Part shown: piece by piece, positions 1 through 8,994 of the stretch
Position numbering within the stretch: the first letter of the stretch is position 1
How the letters are laid out: each line of letters starts with the position of its first letter
Origin: Siccirubricoccus phaeus
GTDB lineage: Bacteria > Pseudomonadota > Alphaproteobacteria > Acetobacterales > Acetobacteraceae
NCBI RefSeq assembly: GCF_008360935.1
Contig: NZ_SRXO01000017.1
Span: forward strand, 1-64,000
DNA: 64,000 bases
Direction of reading: 5' to 3'
Notes under the pieces: generated by a model
The model's database searches: none
Told to the model about the DNA's origin: nothing
What the model saw: only the letters and a program-made list of their open reading frames with translations
Program-made: the position numbers and the translations under genes

Positions 1-451
1 GCGGGACATTGCTCAGCGGCACCGGGGCGAGGAGGGCACCACCCAGCAGCAGGACGACGGCGCCGACCACGCGCTTCGTCGCCTCGAAGGGCGTGGTCCA
101 GCGCGGGCGGATGAATCGCTCCAGCCAGCGCAGCGCCGGCACGATCCGGCGGACCGTTCGGGCCAGCCGCCGTGCCTCGAAGCGTCGGGCAGCGATGCGG
201 CGGGGGAACACCGGGCCGGGGCGCGCCAGGATCATCTGTGCCGCGGGGACCATGAGCAGCACGCCGGCGACCGCGGACACCCCGGGGAGCAGGCCGAGGA
301 GCGCCAGGAGGAGCAGGACAAGGCCGAAGGAACGGTCGCCCAGCCTCGCCATCAGCCAGTCCAGCGTCACCTGCGCGGTCGGCGCCTCGCCGAGCAGCTC
401 GTCCAGCACGGCGGAAGTGGGCCTGCGCGCCAGCATCTCGGGTCGGAGCAT
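1..451 (-). CDS. exoD: ExoD family membrane protein, 3' part beyond the window edge
   Basis: The frame opens with ATG at 451 and runs off the left edge without a stop, giving 150 visible residues. After a short N-terminal stretch (LDELLGEAP) comes a long hydrophobic pair of segments around LLGLLPGVSAVAGVLLMVP, then a basic cytoplasmic stretch and another hydrophobic segment ending at the edge. This pattern, with LPG at the first helix turn, is that of ExoD proteins, which affect exopolysaccharide production in rhizobia; their biochemical role is unknown. It is divergent from nhaA with about 160 bp between them. The C-terminus is missing only because of the window boundary. Confidence 0.75.
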   Translation of the reverse strand, partial: MLRPEMLARRPTSAVLDELLGEAPTAQVTLDWLMARLGDRSFGLVLLLLALLGLLPGVSAVAGVLLMVPAAQMILARPGPVFPRRIAARRFEARRLARTVRRIVPALRWLERFIRPRWTTPFEATKRVVGAVVLLLGGALLAPVPLSNVP

Positions 452-613
452 ACATGCCCGCGGCCGCAACGGACCAACCTCTCCCCATCGGGTCGCAGAC
501 ATGCGCGCTCCGGTCCACGACACGCGCGCCTTAATTCCGCGCCTGCCGTCCGCGCGCTGCGGCGGTCCGATGGCGTCACCATATCCCGAAGATCGTCGTC
601 GGGGGTGGCAGGG

Positions 614-1972
614 ATGGATCGAGACCAGAAAGACGACCCGCGGCTCAGCCGGCTGCCCAGGGAGCCCATCGACCGGGTCACCGGGCCGCTGGCACGGTTC
701 CTGCGCATCGAGACCGCCGGCGGCCTGGTCCTCCTCCTGGCTGTCGCCGCGGCGCTGGCGCTCTCCAACTCGCCCTTGGCCGACGGCTTCCTCACCGCCT
801 GGGAGACGCCCATCGGCGTCCAGCTCGGCCCACTGGCGCTCGTCCACCCGACGAGGGACTGGATCAACGACGGCCTGATGGCGCTGTTCTTCTTCGTCGT
901 CTCGCTGGAGCTCAAGCGCGAGCTGGTCCTGGGCGAGCTCAGGAACCCGCGCGTCGCCGCGCTGTCCGTCGCAGCCGCGCTGGGCGGCATGCTGGCGCCC
1001 GCTGCGCTCTACCTTGCGCTGCAGCTGGGCCAGCCTGGCGAGCGTGGCTGGGGCACGGTGATGGCGACGGACACCGCCTTCGTCATCGGCTGCTTGGCGC
1101 TCCTGGGGCGACGCGCCCCGCAAGGGCTGCGCGTCTTCCTGCTCTCGCTCGCGGTGGTGGATGACCTCGGCGCCATCCTGGTTGTCGCGATCGGCTACAG
1201 CGGCGCGCTTGACTGGGCCGCGCTCGCGGTCGGCAGTGTCGGCCTTGCCGTGGTCCGCGGCATGGCGCTGCTCGGCGTGCGGAGCGTCCCGGTCTACGTG
1301 CTCGCTGGCGTCCTGGTCTGGCTCGCCATCGACGCGTCGGGGATTCACCCCACCGTCACCGGCTTGGCGCTCGGGCTGCTGACGCCGACCCGCGGCTGGG
1401 TGAGCGACCGGCGCCTGCGCGCCATCCTGGGACGGGTCCTCGCCCGTCCGCCGGGCGGCGACCGCTGGAGCGGCGACGCCGAGGGCCGCCGGGCGCTGCG
1501 TTCGGCCGGGAGGGCGGCACGGGAGGCGCTGTCCCCGGTCGAGCGGTTCGAGGCCGCGCTGCACCCCTGGGTCGCCTTCGGTGTCATGCCGCTGTTCGCC
1601 CTGGCCAACGCCGGGGTGCCGCTCTCCCTCGACGCGCTCACGGACCCCGTCGCCCTGGCCGTGGTGGCGGGCTTCGTGCTCGGCAAGCCGGCCGGCGTCG
1701 TGGGCTTCGCCTGGCTGGCGGTGCGCTCGGGCTTAGCGGCGCGACCGGCAGAGCTCGGCTGGGGCGCACTGGCCGGGGGCGGCATGCTCGCCGGCATCGG
1801 CTTCACCATGGCGCTGTTCATCGCCGGCCTGGCGTTCCAGGGCGCGCTGCTCGACGCCGCCAAGCTGGGCATCCTGGGCGCGTCCGTCCTCTCGGCGGCG
1901 GGCGGCCTCGCGCTGCTGGCCTGGCTGGCCCGCGGCGGCGGCGATCGTCTCGCCGTCGCAGACGGCCTGTGA
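614..1972 (+). CDS. nhaA: Na+/H+ antiporter NhaA (copy 1)
   Basis: Inner-membrane antiporter that exports Na+ (or Li+) in exchange for protons. The 452-aa product has about a dozen hydrophobic helices and the family landmarks: ATDTAF near residue 149 (E. coli Asp133 region), VVDDLGAI near 181 (the Asp163/Asp164 pair) and GKP near 356 (Lys300 region). I chose ATG 614 over the in-frame GTG at 605 because the second copy at 60980 begins with the same MxRDxxDDPRL pattern. A GGCAGGG stretch lies directly upstream. A diverged paralogue sits at the other end of the window. Confidence 0.95.
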   Translation: MDRDQKDDPRLSRLPREPIDRVTGPLARFLRIETAGGLVLLLAVAAALALSNSPLADGFLTAWETPIGVQLGPLALVHPTRDWINDGLMALFFFVVSLELKRELVLGELRNPRVAALSVAAALGGMLAPAALYLALQLGQPGERGWGTVMATDTAFVIGCLALLGRRAPQGLRVFLLSLAVVDDLGAILVVAIGYSGALDWAALAVGSVGLAVVRGMALLGVRSVPVYVLAGVLVWLAIDASGIHPTVTGLALGLLTPTRGWVSDRRLRAILGRVLARPPGGDRWSGDAEGRRALRSAGRAAREALSPVERFEAALHPWVAFGVMPLFALANAGVPLSLDALTDPVALAVVAGFVLGKPAGVVGFAWLAVRSGLAARPAELGWGALAGGGMLAGIGFTMALFIAGLAFQGALLDAAKLGILGASVLSAAGGLALLAWLARGGGDRLAVADGL

Positions 1973-2119
1973 GGGCATCGGACGGCCGGGGCCAGGCAGG
2001 ATGGCCGCGGACAGGGGCAGATTCCGCTTGCGAAGGGGTGAAGGAAGCAGGTGGGGTGCCCGGGCGTTGGCTCCGGCATGGTCAGCCGATCCGATGACAA
2101 CACCCTGGTGGAGGGGTGC

Positions 2120-2488
2120 ATGACCCTGAGGCTCGTGTCTTCCGGCGACGGCCCGGCGTTGGCGCTCCGCGACCACCTCCTGCCGCTCGTCCGCGAACGC
2201 GGCATCCTAGAGGTCCAGAGCGGCGCAGTCAGGCTGGTCGCGCTGCGGACGGCAGCCTGGACCGTCGAGCACTGGACCCCGTTCAACGACCTGTCGCCGG
2301 GCGAGGCGTCGTCCCCGGGCTACCGGCATGCCCTCGAGCATCAGCGCACGAGGCCGGACCTGCCCTACGGGCTCGACGTGTGGCACACCGGCGCGAAGGT
2401 GCTGAGCGTCCTCTGGGCTGACGACGGGGCCTTCGAGGTGGTCCACTTCGCCCGCGGCCCCTGGGAGGCCGAGGCACTGGCGCTGTAA
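2120..2488 (+). CDS. Hypothetical protein, 122 aa
   Basis: I do not recognise this family. It is a compact soluble protein with no signal peptide or membrane segment, containing the stretches RLVALRTAAWTVEHW and YGLDVWHTGAKVLSVLW and ending in acidic residues. ATG 2120 is chosen because GGAGGGG precedes it at normal spacing; the frame stays open upstream to a GTG at 2051. Codon use matches its neighbours. It lies downstream of nhaA in the same direction, with about 150 bp between them. Confidence 0.6.
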   Translation: MTLRLVSSGDGPALALRDHLLPLVRERGILEVQSGAVRLVALRTAAWTVEHWTPFNDLSPGEASSPGYRHALEHQRTRPDLPYGLDVWHTGAKVLSVLWADDGAFEVVHFARGPWEAEALAL

Positions 2489-2761
2489 CGGTGCCGCCGC
2501 TTCGTCGCCGCGAAAGGCCGCCGGACGGATGCAGGTCCGGCCGGGGTGCCTACCATCGTCCTTCCGTCCTTCCCGCCCTTCGGGCGGCGTGGTGCCTCCC
2601 CGAAGCGGCGCAGCCGCGCGCGGTGGCTCTCCGGCCCGGAGCCCTGGCGATCCCGTCGTCGCCGACGGCCTCCGACGGCGGGGACATGGGCTGACCCAGA
2701 GCGGGGCCGTTCCGCTGGCGCCGGTCGCGCCGCCTTCGCGCCGCGGGCCCGCCTTTCCTGC

Positions 2762-3295
2762 TCAGCACCATCCCGCCGATGTGCCGTGCGCGACCCGGAC
2801 CAGGGTCTTCGTCTCGCCGAAGAGCGGGATCCCCACATAGATCCGCGCCACGATCAGGTCGGCGGATCGGAGTTCCGCCGAGACCCGGTACGTCTTCCCG
2901 TCGTCCGGGTTATAGAACCAGCCGCCTCCCCAGCGGTCGGGGCCGGCGGGGCGCAGGCCCCAGAGAACGGTCAGGCCGCACAGCGGGCGCTGCCGCAGCG
3001 CCGGGTCGGGGTTGTTCCTGTCGCGATTCAGCCGCCCCTGAGGATCGCGCGGCGTTAGCAGCCAGAGGATCCGGCCGCACAATTGACCGGTGCAGTCGAA
3101 GATCTGCACGGCCGCCTTCCCGTCGATGAGCCACACACCGGCGGGAACGGCTGCCGAGGCCCTGGTGCATGGGACCGCCAGGACCATGAGGATCGCGAGC
3201 AGCAAGGCAGCGCGGTGCAGCCCTTGCGGTAGGCCCGGACAGGGAGTCCGTGTCCGGCTTCGGCGGGGCTGAGCGGGAACGGAGCACGGCGGCAC
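2762..3295 (-). CDS. DUF2147 family secreted protein (copy 1)
   Basis: A 177-aa protein with an N-terminal hydrophobic signal-like segment (LLLAILMVLAVP) ending near ASA, followed by the DUF2147 domain: GVWLIDGKAAVQIFDC, CGRILWL, RDPQGRLNRDRNNPD and a GGGWFYNPDDGKTYR stretch. DUF2147 proteins are periplasmic or secreted and their function is unknown. The start is set at GTG 3295 because GAGGAGG lies six bases upstream; where the second copy (63501-63992) has its ATG this copy reads ACA, so the two starts differ. Upstream frame to 3364 is open but has no ribosome site. Confidence 0.85.
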   Translation of the reverse strand: MPPCSVPAQPRRSRTRTPCPGLPQGLHRAALLLAILMVLAVPCTRASAAVPAGVWLIDGKAAVQIFDCTGQLCGRILWLLTPRDPQGRLNRDRNNPDPALRQRPLCGLTVLWGLRPAGPDRWGGGWFYNPDDGKTYRVSAELRSADLIVARIYVGIPLFGETKTLVRVAHGTSAGWC

Positions 3296-3502
3296 GGATG
3301 CCTCCTCGATGCCCCCGCCCGGCGCGGAGGACGCCGGAGAGCACGGAATGGTGCTTCCTCGCATACTGTTATTCCTGGGCCCGAATCACGATCTCATGTG
3401 GACAGGCACTTTACCCGCGACCGCTCGGACCGTTGCGTACCGCGAGCATGCGCCGGGCCGCGATCAACGCGGCCGAATGTGCCGTTTGGAAAGACAGCCG
3501 TC

Positions 3503-3784
3503 ATGAACGCGAAGCTCAACGACGAGATCGCCGACCGCACCGCCGAGGAGCGGAGCGAGAACGAGGGCATGCCGGAGCATGCCGCCAAGGCCCGCGACCC
3601 GGTGCGATGGGCCGCGGATCGTCACGCGAGGGCGAGTCAGCTCAGGTCGGAACGCCCCTCTGGCCACATCGGTATATCCGGCATCGCCTTGATGTCGTGT
3701 GCCGCGCTGGCCGCGCTCGCGTCCGCCCGCGGTGCGGTCCGTTGGATGCGGCACAAGGGCAGCGCCCTGAGGCTTCCCCGCTGA
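3503..3784 (+). CDS. Hypothetical protein, 93 aa, possible membrane segment
   Basis: Unrecognised. It begins MNAKLNDEIADRTAEERSE, a charged helical stretch, and has one weakly hydrophobic segment near residues 57-73 (ISGIALMSCAALAALASA) followed by basic residues. That gives a charged N-terminus with one C-terminal membrane anchor, a layout shared with small DUF-type stress proteins. The ribosome site before ATG 3503 is weak. It lies in a run of small genes between the DUF2147 gene and the BON gene. Confidence 0.45.
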   Translation: MNAKLNDEIADRTAEERSENEGMPEHAAKARDPVRWAADRHARASQLRSERPSGHIGISGIALMSCAALAALASARGAVRWMRHKGSALRLPR

Positions 3785-3877
3785 GCGGCCCGAACGAGGC
3801 CACTGGCGCTGGCCGCGTATCCACCATGCCCCAGGGACGGCCGGCGCCGCCGTGCGCCCCGATCACAGGAGAAAGCC

Positions 3878-4015
3878 ATGGCCAAGGGTCAGAAGCGGAG
3901 CAGCCGGGAGGCGAAGAAGCCCAAGCAGCCGAAGGCGAAGGTCATCGCCGCCGTGTCCCCCTTCGCGACCGCGCGGGCGCAGGCCGCCGCGCCCGCGCCT
4001 GCGAAGAAGCGCTAG
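3878..4015 (+). CDS. Small basic Lys/Ala-rich protein, 45 aa
   Basis: A very short gene opened by ATG 3878 with AGGAGA seven bases upstream, ending with TAG at 4013. The product starts MAKGQKRSSREAKKPKQPK and is strongly basic with an Ala/Pro-rich tail ending AKKR. Similar tiny Lys-rich proteins are common and uncharacterised in alphaproteobacteria; the charge suggests nucleic-acid contact, but that is only inference. It precedes the BON-domain gene by 32 bp. Confidence 0.55.
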   Translation: MAKGQKRSSREAKKPKQPKAKVIAAVSPFATARAQAAAPAPAKKR

Positions 4016-4047
4016 CGGCGGAACGCAGTTCGGCGGGAGAGGCCGTT

Positions 4048-4740
4048 ATGGGCGAGGACAGGATCAGGCCGAACATGGACGAGACGCCCGCACGGCCCGG
4101 AACGCAGGGCACGCCAGCGCAGCGGGCGGGCAACGCCACTGCCACACATGGGGTCGCGGCCCAGCCGCCGGCGGCCCAAACCGAACCCGGCCGCGGGCGG
4201 ATGCAGGCCCAGGCCGGTGCCGTCGCACCACGGATCGAGGTCCGCCTCCCGCCGGAGGCCGACGGGTCGGACGAGGCGATCGCCGAACGGGCGCTGCAGG
4301 CCCTCTTCTCGGCCGCCCCGCTGCGACGCGAGCGCATCCTGATGAGGATCGCGCGGGGGCGGATCACGCTGAGCGGCTCGGTCGGCACCGACGCGGAGCG
4401 CTCCGCCGCCGAGCGGCTGGCCGCCGGCATCGAGGGCGTGGTGGAGGTCACCAACCTGGTCGCGGTGGAGCGGCATGGGCGGACCACCGAGGCCACCCAA
4501 AGCGTCGCCGAGGCCTATGGCGGCGATGCGGAGAGCGGCGACGTCGCTGGCCGGATCGAGGCGCTGTTCGTGCGCGAGGCCGGGCTGGGAGCGACCGAAG
4601 TCGTGATCAGCGCGGTCGGCGGCAAGGTCGTCCTGAGCGGGCGCGTATCCAGCTGGCGCGAGCGCGACCTGGCCGAGCGCATCGCCTGGGCGGCCCCCGG
4701 CGTCACCGAGGTGCTGGACCGCATCACGGTGGGGTCGTGA
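4048..4740 (+). CDS. Protein with two BON domains
   Basis: A 230-aa protein with two BON domains, at about residues 70-135 (GRITLSGSVGTDAERSAAE, then GVVEVTNLVAVE) and 165-230 (GGKVVLSGRVSSWRERDLAE, then GVTEVLDRITV). BON domains are thought to bind phospholipids or to act as modular attachment domains in stress and envelope proteins. There is no signal peptide; the first 70 residues are low-complexity and polar. ATG 4048 has GGAGAGG five bases upstream. The frame is open much further 5', but that part runs antisense to the DUF2147 gene and is rejected. Confidence 0.8.
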   Translation: MGEDRIRPNMDETPARPGTQGTPAQRAGNATATHGVAAQPPAAQTEPGRGRMQAQAGAVAPRIEVRLPPEADGSDEAIAERALQALFSAAPLRRERILMRIARGRITLSGSVGTDAERSAAERLAAGIEGVVEVTNLVAVERHGRTTEATQSVAEAYGGDAESGDVAGRIEALFVREAGLGATEVVISAVGGKVVLSGRVSSWRERDLAERIAWAAPGVTEVLDRITVGS

Positions 4741-4817
4741 CGCCGGCTCGGCAGGGCGCTCGGGGGGAGCAGTCAGGTGGAGAGTGAACGCCGCAGCACG
4801 CGGCCAAGGAGGCCAGA

Positions 4818-4997
4818 ATGCAACCGAACCCCATGCGTCCGAACCCCGCCGGATTTCCCGGCTATGTGTCCGAGCGCCGCTTTGGCCTGATGATGCTGGC
4901 CTGCGCGCTGGCGCTCGCCGTCATGCTGGCGGTCGTCTACGGCACCGTGGGCTTTGCCCCGGTCTGGGCCGTCCACGCCGTTCCTGCGTCGCCGTAG
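4818..4997 (+). CDS. Small single-pass membrane protein, 59 aa
   Basis: ATG 4818 follows AAGGAGG at ideal distance. The product has a Pro/Asn-rich start (MQPNPMRPNPAGFPGY), a basic RR pair and one long hydrophobic helix from about residue 24 to 54 (LMMLACALALAVMLAVVYG). It is probably a single-span inner-membrane protein with its N-terminus in the cytoplasm. No family is recognised. Confidence 0.6.
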   Translation: MQPNPMRPNPAGFPGYVSERRFGLMMLACALALAVMLAVVYGTVGFAPVWAVHAVPASP

Positions 4998-5165
4998 GCG
5001 GTAGTCCCTCAGCAGTCTGCCGGTGGTTGGCCCCGAACCCGGCGCTGTGGGACGGCGGACGGCACGGTGGACGGCCGAATGGCCGGTCCGCCGCAACTGG
5101 TGGCGGTGGCGCGTGATGTCGGCGGGCGCCTCCGCCTGGAACCCACGCCGAGGAGGACGCATCCG

Positions 5166-5693
5166 ATGAATGCCGACCAGCCGAGCGATGCCGGTGGTGC
5201 CCGGGGCGGCGGGCGGCCTGCCCAGCCCGCGGCGGCCGAGGGTTCCCGGCCTCTCTTCTCCCTGTCCCTCGACGCGATGTACGCGGCGCGGGATGAGCGG
5301 GAGCGGCGCAGTGAGGCGGCGGCGGTGGAGGCCGCGCGGCGGGAGGACGAGCATCGGGCCGGCAACCGCGGCCGCTTCGAGGCCCGCGGCCTGACCGACG
5401 CCGACCGCGTGGACATGATCTCGAAGGTCAAGGCGGCGTTCGAGGGCGGTCAGGGGGAGGTGATGCTGGTGTCGTTCCCCTCCGACTACTGCACGGACGG
5501 CGGGCGCCGGATCAACAACCGCCTTCCCGGTTGGCAGGACACGCTGCCGGCCGGCGCGCGGGTGTTCCTCGAGTTCTGGCACGACGCCCTGCGACCGGGC
5601 GGCTTCGGGCTCGGTGCCCGGATCCTGAACTTCCCGGGCGGCGTGCTCGGCGAGGTCGGCCTCTTCGTCACCTGGCCCGAAGGCAGGGGCTGA
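5166..5693 (+). CDS. Hypothetical protein, 175 aa
   Basis: Unrecognised soluble protein. Residues 1-70 are Gly/Ala/Arg-rich and helical. The C-terminal half looks globular, with DMISKVKAAFEGGQGEVMLVSFPSDYCTDGGR in two runs, then LEFWHDALRPGGFGLGARI and a FPGGVLGEVGLFVTW end. ATG 5166 has GAGGAGGA upstream. The stop overlaps the start of the desaturase gene (TGATG at 5691-5695), so the two are probably translationally coupled. Confidence 0.6.
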   Translation: MNADQPSDAGGARGGGRPAQPAAAEGSRPLFSLSLDAMYAARDERERRSEAAAVEAARREDEHRAGNRGRFEARGLTDADRVDMISKVKAAFEGGQGEVMLVSFPSDYCTDGGRRINNRLPGWQDTLPAGARVFLEFWHDALRPGGFGLGARILNFPGGVLGEVGLFVTWPEGRG

Positions 5694-6934
5694 TGCCGGG
5701 GGTCGCCGGCACCGACGCCAACCGTCCCCCTGCGGAGCAGACCCGTGCCGATCGGCACGAGTTGAGAACGGTCGCCCTCCGTTTCCAGGAGGCCGCACCC
5801 CGGACCGCCGCGCTGCAGCTCGCCACCACCTTCCTGCCCTTGCTGGCGCTGCTCGCGGCGACGCAGGCCGGCCTCGCCTTGGGCTGGTGGTGGGCGCTGA
5901 CGCTGGGCCTGCCGGCGGCAGGGTTGACGGTGCGCGTCTTCGCTCTGCAGCATGATTGCGGGCACGGCTCCTTGTTCCGCACGCCGCGCGCCAACGACCT
6001 TGTTGGGCGGCTCTGCTCGCTGTTCACTTTCACGCCCTACGGGCACTGGCGGCGGCAGCACGCCGGGCACCACGCGGTCTGGAACGACCTCGACCGCCGC
6101 GACCGCGGCACCGACATCTACTCGACCTGCGAGACTGTTGCTGAGTACCGGGCCATGGGTCGCGCGCGGCGCCGTGCCTACCGCATCCTGCGTCATCCGC
6201 TGCTTATGCTTCTGGTATTCCCGCCCCTGGTGTTCCTCGTGCTCTACCGCGTCCCGTATGACGCGCCGGTCGGCTGGGGCCGGGAGCACCGCAGCGTGCA
6301 CCTGACGAACCTTTCGTTGCTCGCCTTTTACGGCGGCTTCTCGGCGCTGCTCGGCATCGGGCCGGTGACAGCCGGCGTCCTCGCCGTGATGGTGCCGGCC
6401 AGCATCGCCGGCGTCTGGCTCTTCTCGGTGCAGCACCGCTTTGACGGGGTACATTGGGCGCGCCACGCGGCCTGGGATCGAGTGACCGCGTCACTCGCGG
6501 GCAGCTCCTACCTGCAATTGCCGGCGGTTTTGCGGTGGTTGACGGCAAGCCTCGGCTTCCATCACGTGCACCACTTCGCGCCGCGCATCCCGAATTACCT
6601 GCTGGAGGCCTGCCACGACGCGCACCCCGCCTTCGCTACTGCGCGGGTGGTCACGCTGCGTGAGGCTTTCTCGGCGCCCGGCCACCTGCTGTGGGACGAG
6701 GAGGCCGGCCGCATGGTGACCTTCAAACAGGCCGAGGAGGCGCCGCCCAATAAGGGGCTTGATGGTCTTCGCGGCGGACCAGGCTTGCCCAGCCGAAGCG
6801 CAGCCTCGGCGGCGGCCCCTCACGCTGGCCGGTTCCGACGACGCCTGGTTCTGGGCGAGACCCGCTCCGCCCTGCCGGACATACCGCCGGCTCTGAGGGA
6901 GACCAGCGCGACCGATAGGAACAGCGCGACATGA
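5693..6934 (+). CDS. Membrane fatty acid desaturase
   Basis: A di-iron integral-membrane desaturase that introduces double bonds into membrane acyl chains using O2. The three histidine clusters are present: HDCGH (near residue 86), HAGHH (near 123) and HHVHH (near 289), with hydrophobic helices between the first two and after the second. The length is 413 aa. The last 65 or so residues after MVTFKQAEE are Ala/Arg-rich low-complexity sequence not expected in the family, so the real 3' end may have been extended by a frameshift. ATG 5693 overlaps the stop of the preceding gene. Confidence 0.9.
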   Translation: MPGVAGTDANRPPAEQTRADRHELRTVALRFQEAAPRTAALQLATTFLPLLALLAATQAGLALGWWWALTLGLPAAGLTVRVFALQHDCGHGSLFRTPRANDLVGRLCSLFTFTPYGHWRRQHAGHHAVWNDLDRRDRGTDIYSTCETVAEYRAMGRARRRAYRILRHPLLMLLVFPPLVFLVLYRVPYDAPVGWGREHRSVHLTNLSLLAFYGGFSALLGIGPVTAGVLAVMVPASIAGVWLFSVQHRFDGVHWARHAAWDRVTASLAGSSYLQLPAVLRWLTASLGFHHVHHFAPRIPNYLLEACHDAHPAFATARVVTLREAFSAPGHLLWDEEAGRMVTFKQAEEAPPNKGLDGLRGGPGLPSRSAASAAAPHAGRFRRRLVLGETRSALPDIPPALRETSATDRNSAT

Positions 6935-7004
6935 AATCGGGGGGTGATGGCTCACGGTGGGGCCAGGGTCCTTGCCCTGATGCAGTCCGGATCGGGGGAA
7001 CACT

Positions 7005-7442
7005 GTGACGATCACAATATACCATGACCCGAACTGCGCCACGTCACGCGACGTCCTGGCGCTCATTCGCAACAGTGGCGAGGAGCCGGAGACTATCGAG
7101 TACCTGAAGGCGCCGCCCTCGCGCGAGACGCTCGTAGGCTTGCTCCGGCGCATGGACATCCCCGTGCGCGACCTGCTGCGCCAGGAAGTGCCGTCATACG
7201 AGGAGTTCGGTCTCGATGACGCCAAGTGGGCTGACGACGCGCTGATCGACCTGATGCTGCGGCACCCCGTTCTGATGGATCGCCCGATCGTGGTCAGCCC
7301 GCTTGGCGTGCGGCTGTGCCGGCCATCGGAGACGGTCCTGAACATCCTGCCCGCTCCACAGGAGGGCGCCTTCCGCAAGGAAAATGGCGCGCCTGTTATC
7401 GATGACCAGGGAAGACGCGTTGATCGGACCGCTTTGGATTGA
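7005..7442 (+). CDS. arsC: ArsC family arsenate reductase (glutaredoxin type)
   Basis: A 145-aa thioredoxin-fold protein. It has the active-site Cys11 in HDPNCATSR, IEYLKAPPSRETL, and a C-terminal MDRPIVVS followed by VRLCRPSE supplying arginines of the arsenate site. ArsC reduces arsenate to arsenite with glutaredoxin and glutathione. No arsB, acr3 or arsR is adjacent, so a role outside arsenic resistance (the related YffB/Spx-like branch) stays possible. The start codon is GTG with GGGGGAA upstream. Confidence 0.85.
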   Translation: MTITIYHDPNCATSRDVLALIRNSGEEPETIEYLKAPPSRETLVGLLRRMDIPVRDLLRQEVPSYEEFGLDDAKWADDALIDLMLRHPVLMDRPIVVSPLGVRLCRPSETVLNILPAPQEGAFRKENGAPVIDDQGRRVDRTALD

Positions 7443-7596
7443 GCGCATCCCGGACAGGGCCAGTCGCGGCGGCATGTGCACTGCCTCGGGGGCAGCGAGG
7501 ATCACCCCGTCCGTGCGGGCCGCTGGGGAAACGCACCTTCATACCGGGCCGCGATGAGGTGCCGTGCCGGCGGCATCCCCAGGGCCTTGAGCAGGC

Positions 7597-8445
7597 ATGA
7601 CCGCGAGATCAAGCCGGCACGAGGCAGTGCTGGAAGCGGAGAACGCACGCCTGCGGGCTGAGCTTGCCGCCGCTGAGAGCCGTGCCGCAAAGAACGCCGA
7701 GGTGCGAACATACGAGCTCGCCGACGCGCGCACTGATCTCGCCAGTTCCGAGGCGCTGAACGCGGAGCTTCGCCGGGCTAACGCCGAACTGGCGGGGAGC
7801 GAGCGGCATCGGGACCTGCTACTGGCCGAACTGAACCACCGCGCAAAGAATATCCTTGCCACCGTGCAGGGGCTTGCCGCGCAGACGTTAAAGGGAGTCG
7901 GTGGTAATCCTCGGCGCTTCGCCCAGCACTTCGGAGCGCGGCTGCGAACCTTGGCGCGGGCGCAAGACATGTTGGCGGCGCGCGGGTGGGAGCCGGCCAG
8001 CATCGAGGACACCGCGCGGAATGCGCTGGCGCCGTGGCTGGGGACCGGCCGGGCCGTTCAGCTCAACATCTCGAGCAGTTGCCTCGGCGTGACGGTATCG
8101 CCGCGGCAGGCGCAGGCCCTGGTACTCGCCTTTCACGAGCTGGCCACCAACGCCACCAAGTACGGTGCGCTCTCCGTTTCCGAGGGGCGGGTCGAGATCC
8201 GGTGCGAGGCGGGAGCGGACGGAGCTATGGCGATCCATTGGGCAGAGGCGGAGGGCCCGCCGGTGGTAGGGCCGCCGGACCGGCGGGGCTTTGGCACCCG
8301 GCTGCTGGAGCGCGGCCTGGCAATGGACCTCGGACCCGGCAGCAGCGTCGAGCTGCACTTCGAGCCAGCCGGTTTCCAGGCGGCAATCCACTTCATCCCC
8401 GCGCAGGGACCGCACTGGCCGACCAACCGCCATCGGAGTGCCTAA
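7597..8445 (+). CDS. Short cytoplasmic HWE-type histidine kinase
   Basis: A 282-aa kinase without sensor or membrane domain. Residues 8-75 form a coiled coil. The phospho-acceptor His is near residue 82 in ELNHRAKNILATVQ, the N-box is HELATNATKYGAL near 180, and the HWE signature appears as IHWAEAEGPPV followed by a glycine-rich lid (RRGFGTRLLERGL). HWE kinases often belong to alphaproteobacterial general stress and light responses. With no input domain, it probably gets its signal through protein contact via the coiled coil. No response regulator gene is adjacent. Confidence 0.85.
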   Translation: MTARSSRHEAVLEAENARLRAELAAAESRAAKNAEVRTYELADARTDLASSEALNAELRRANAELAGSERHRDLLLAELNHRAKNILATVQGLAAQTLKGVGGNPRRFAQHFGARLRTLARAQDMLAARGWEPASIEDTARNALAPWLGTGRAVQLNISSSCLGVTVSPRQAQALVLAFHELATNATKYGALSVSEGRVEIRCEAGADGAMAIHWAEAEGPPVVGPPDRRGFGTRLLERGLAMDLGPGSSVELHFEPAGFQAAIHFIPAQGPHWPTNRHRSA

Positions 8446-8929
8446 CGATTCGCGCGCCGGCTGCCGGTCCAGAGAATGTTAGCGCCCGGTTTCTCTCGCC
8501 ACACCATTCCTGCCTGGAAACTCGCTCTCCGGCTGGGCAGGGACCACGCGGAACCGCAGGTTTCGCCAGGGTTGGCGCGTGAACCTTGGGAGTGCCGGAA
8601 GCGGAGCGGGCCGGAATTCTCTCTCCGGACGGGCGATTCTCTCCAAACCTGGGGACTTGGCCGATTTAGTCCCGAGGTTTGGATCCAGGAAAATGGCCGG
8701 TTTCCGAGCGGCAGGTCCCGCGGTGGTTGGAAACCCGAATGCCCGACCGCTTGCCTCTAGCCGAGAACTGCGAAGCGCTCTCCATTTCGAAATCCGATCC
8801 TGGTCCATAATGGACTGACGCCGCTTAGGGCCGGACCTCCGCCGTAACCCATGGAAGGGGTCTAAGCCTCGCACCCATCGGGCAGGTGGAGGATCGCGCG
8901 TCCGTTTAGCATAGACCGCTGTCCTTCCT
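8446..8929. other. Gene-poor stretch upstream of the methyltransferase island
   Basis: No convincing gene on either strand. The base composition is less GC-rich than the preceding genes. Two short perfect palindromes are visible: ATTTCGAAAT at 8784-8793 and GTCCAT-A-ATGGAC at 8803-8815. This is probably the junction between host DNA and the acquired island that begins with the promoter at 8931. Confidence 0.5.
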
Positions 8930-8959
8930 GTTGCGCAACGCCCATTGTGGATTTATAAA
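8930..8959 (+). promoter_or_regulatory. Sigma-70-like promoter with a palindrome over its -35 box
   Basis: TTGCGC at 8931-8936 and TATAAA at 8954-8959 are separated by 17 bp, 36 bp before the ATG of the MerR-like gene. The -35 box lies inside a perfect palindrome, GTTGCGCAAC (8930-8939), a plausible binding site for the regulator encoded first in the operon. Autoregulation is inference. Confidence 0.55.
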
Positions 8960-8994
8960 CGGCGCCAGATTCTCGTTGTTAACCACAGGATTTC

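Noticed and set aside
3250-4047. 5' extension of the BON gene frame
   Set aside because: The extension overlaps the DUF2147 gene antisense and two small genes; the good ribosome site lies at 4036-4042.
8476-8874. Open frames on both strands in the gap
   Set aside because: No ribosome site, biased composition, and mutual overlap; no domain-like content.
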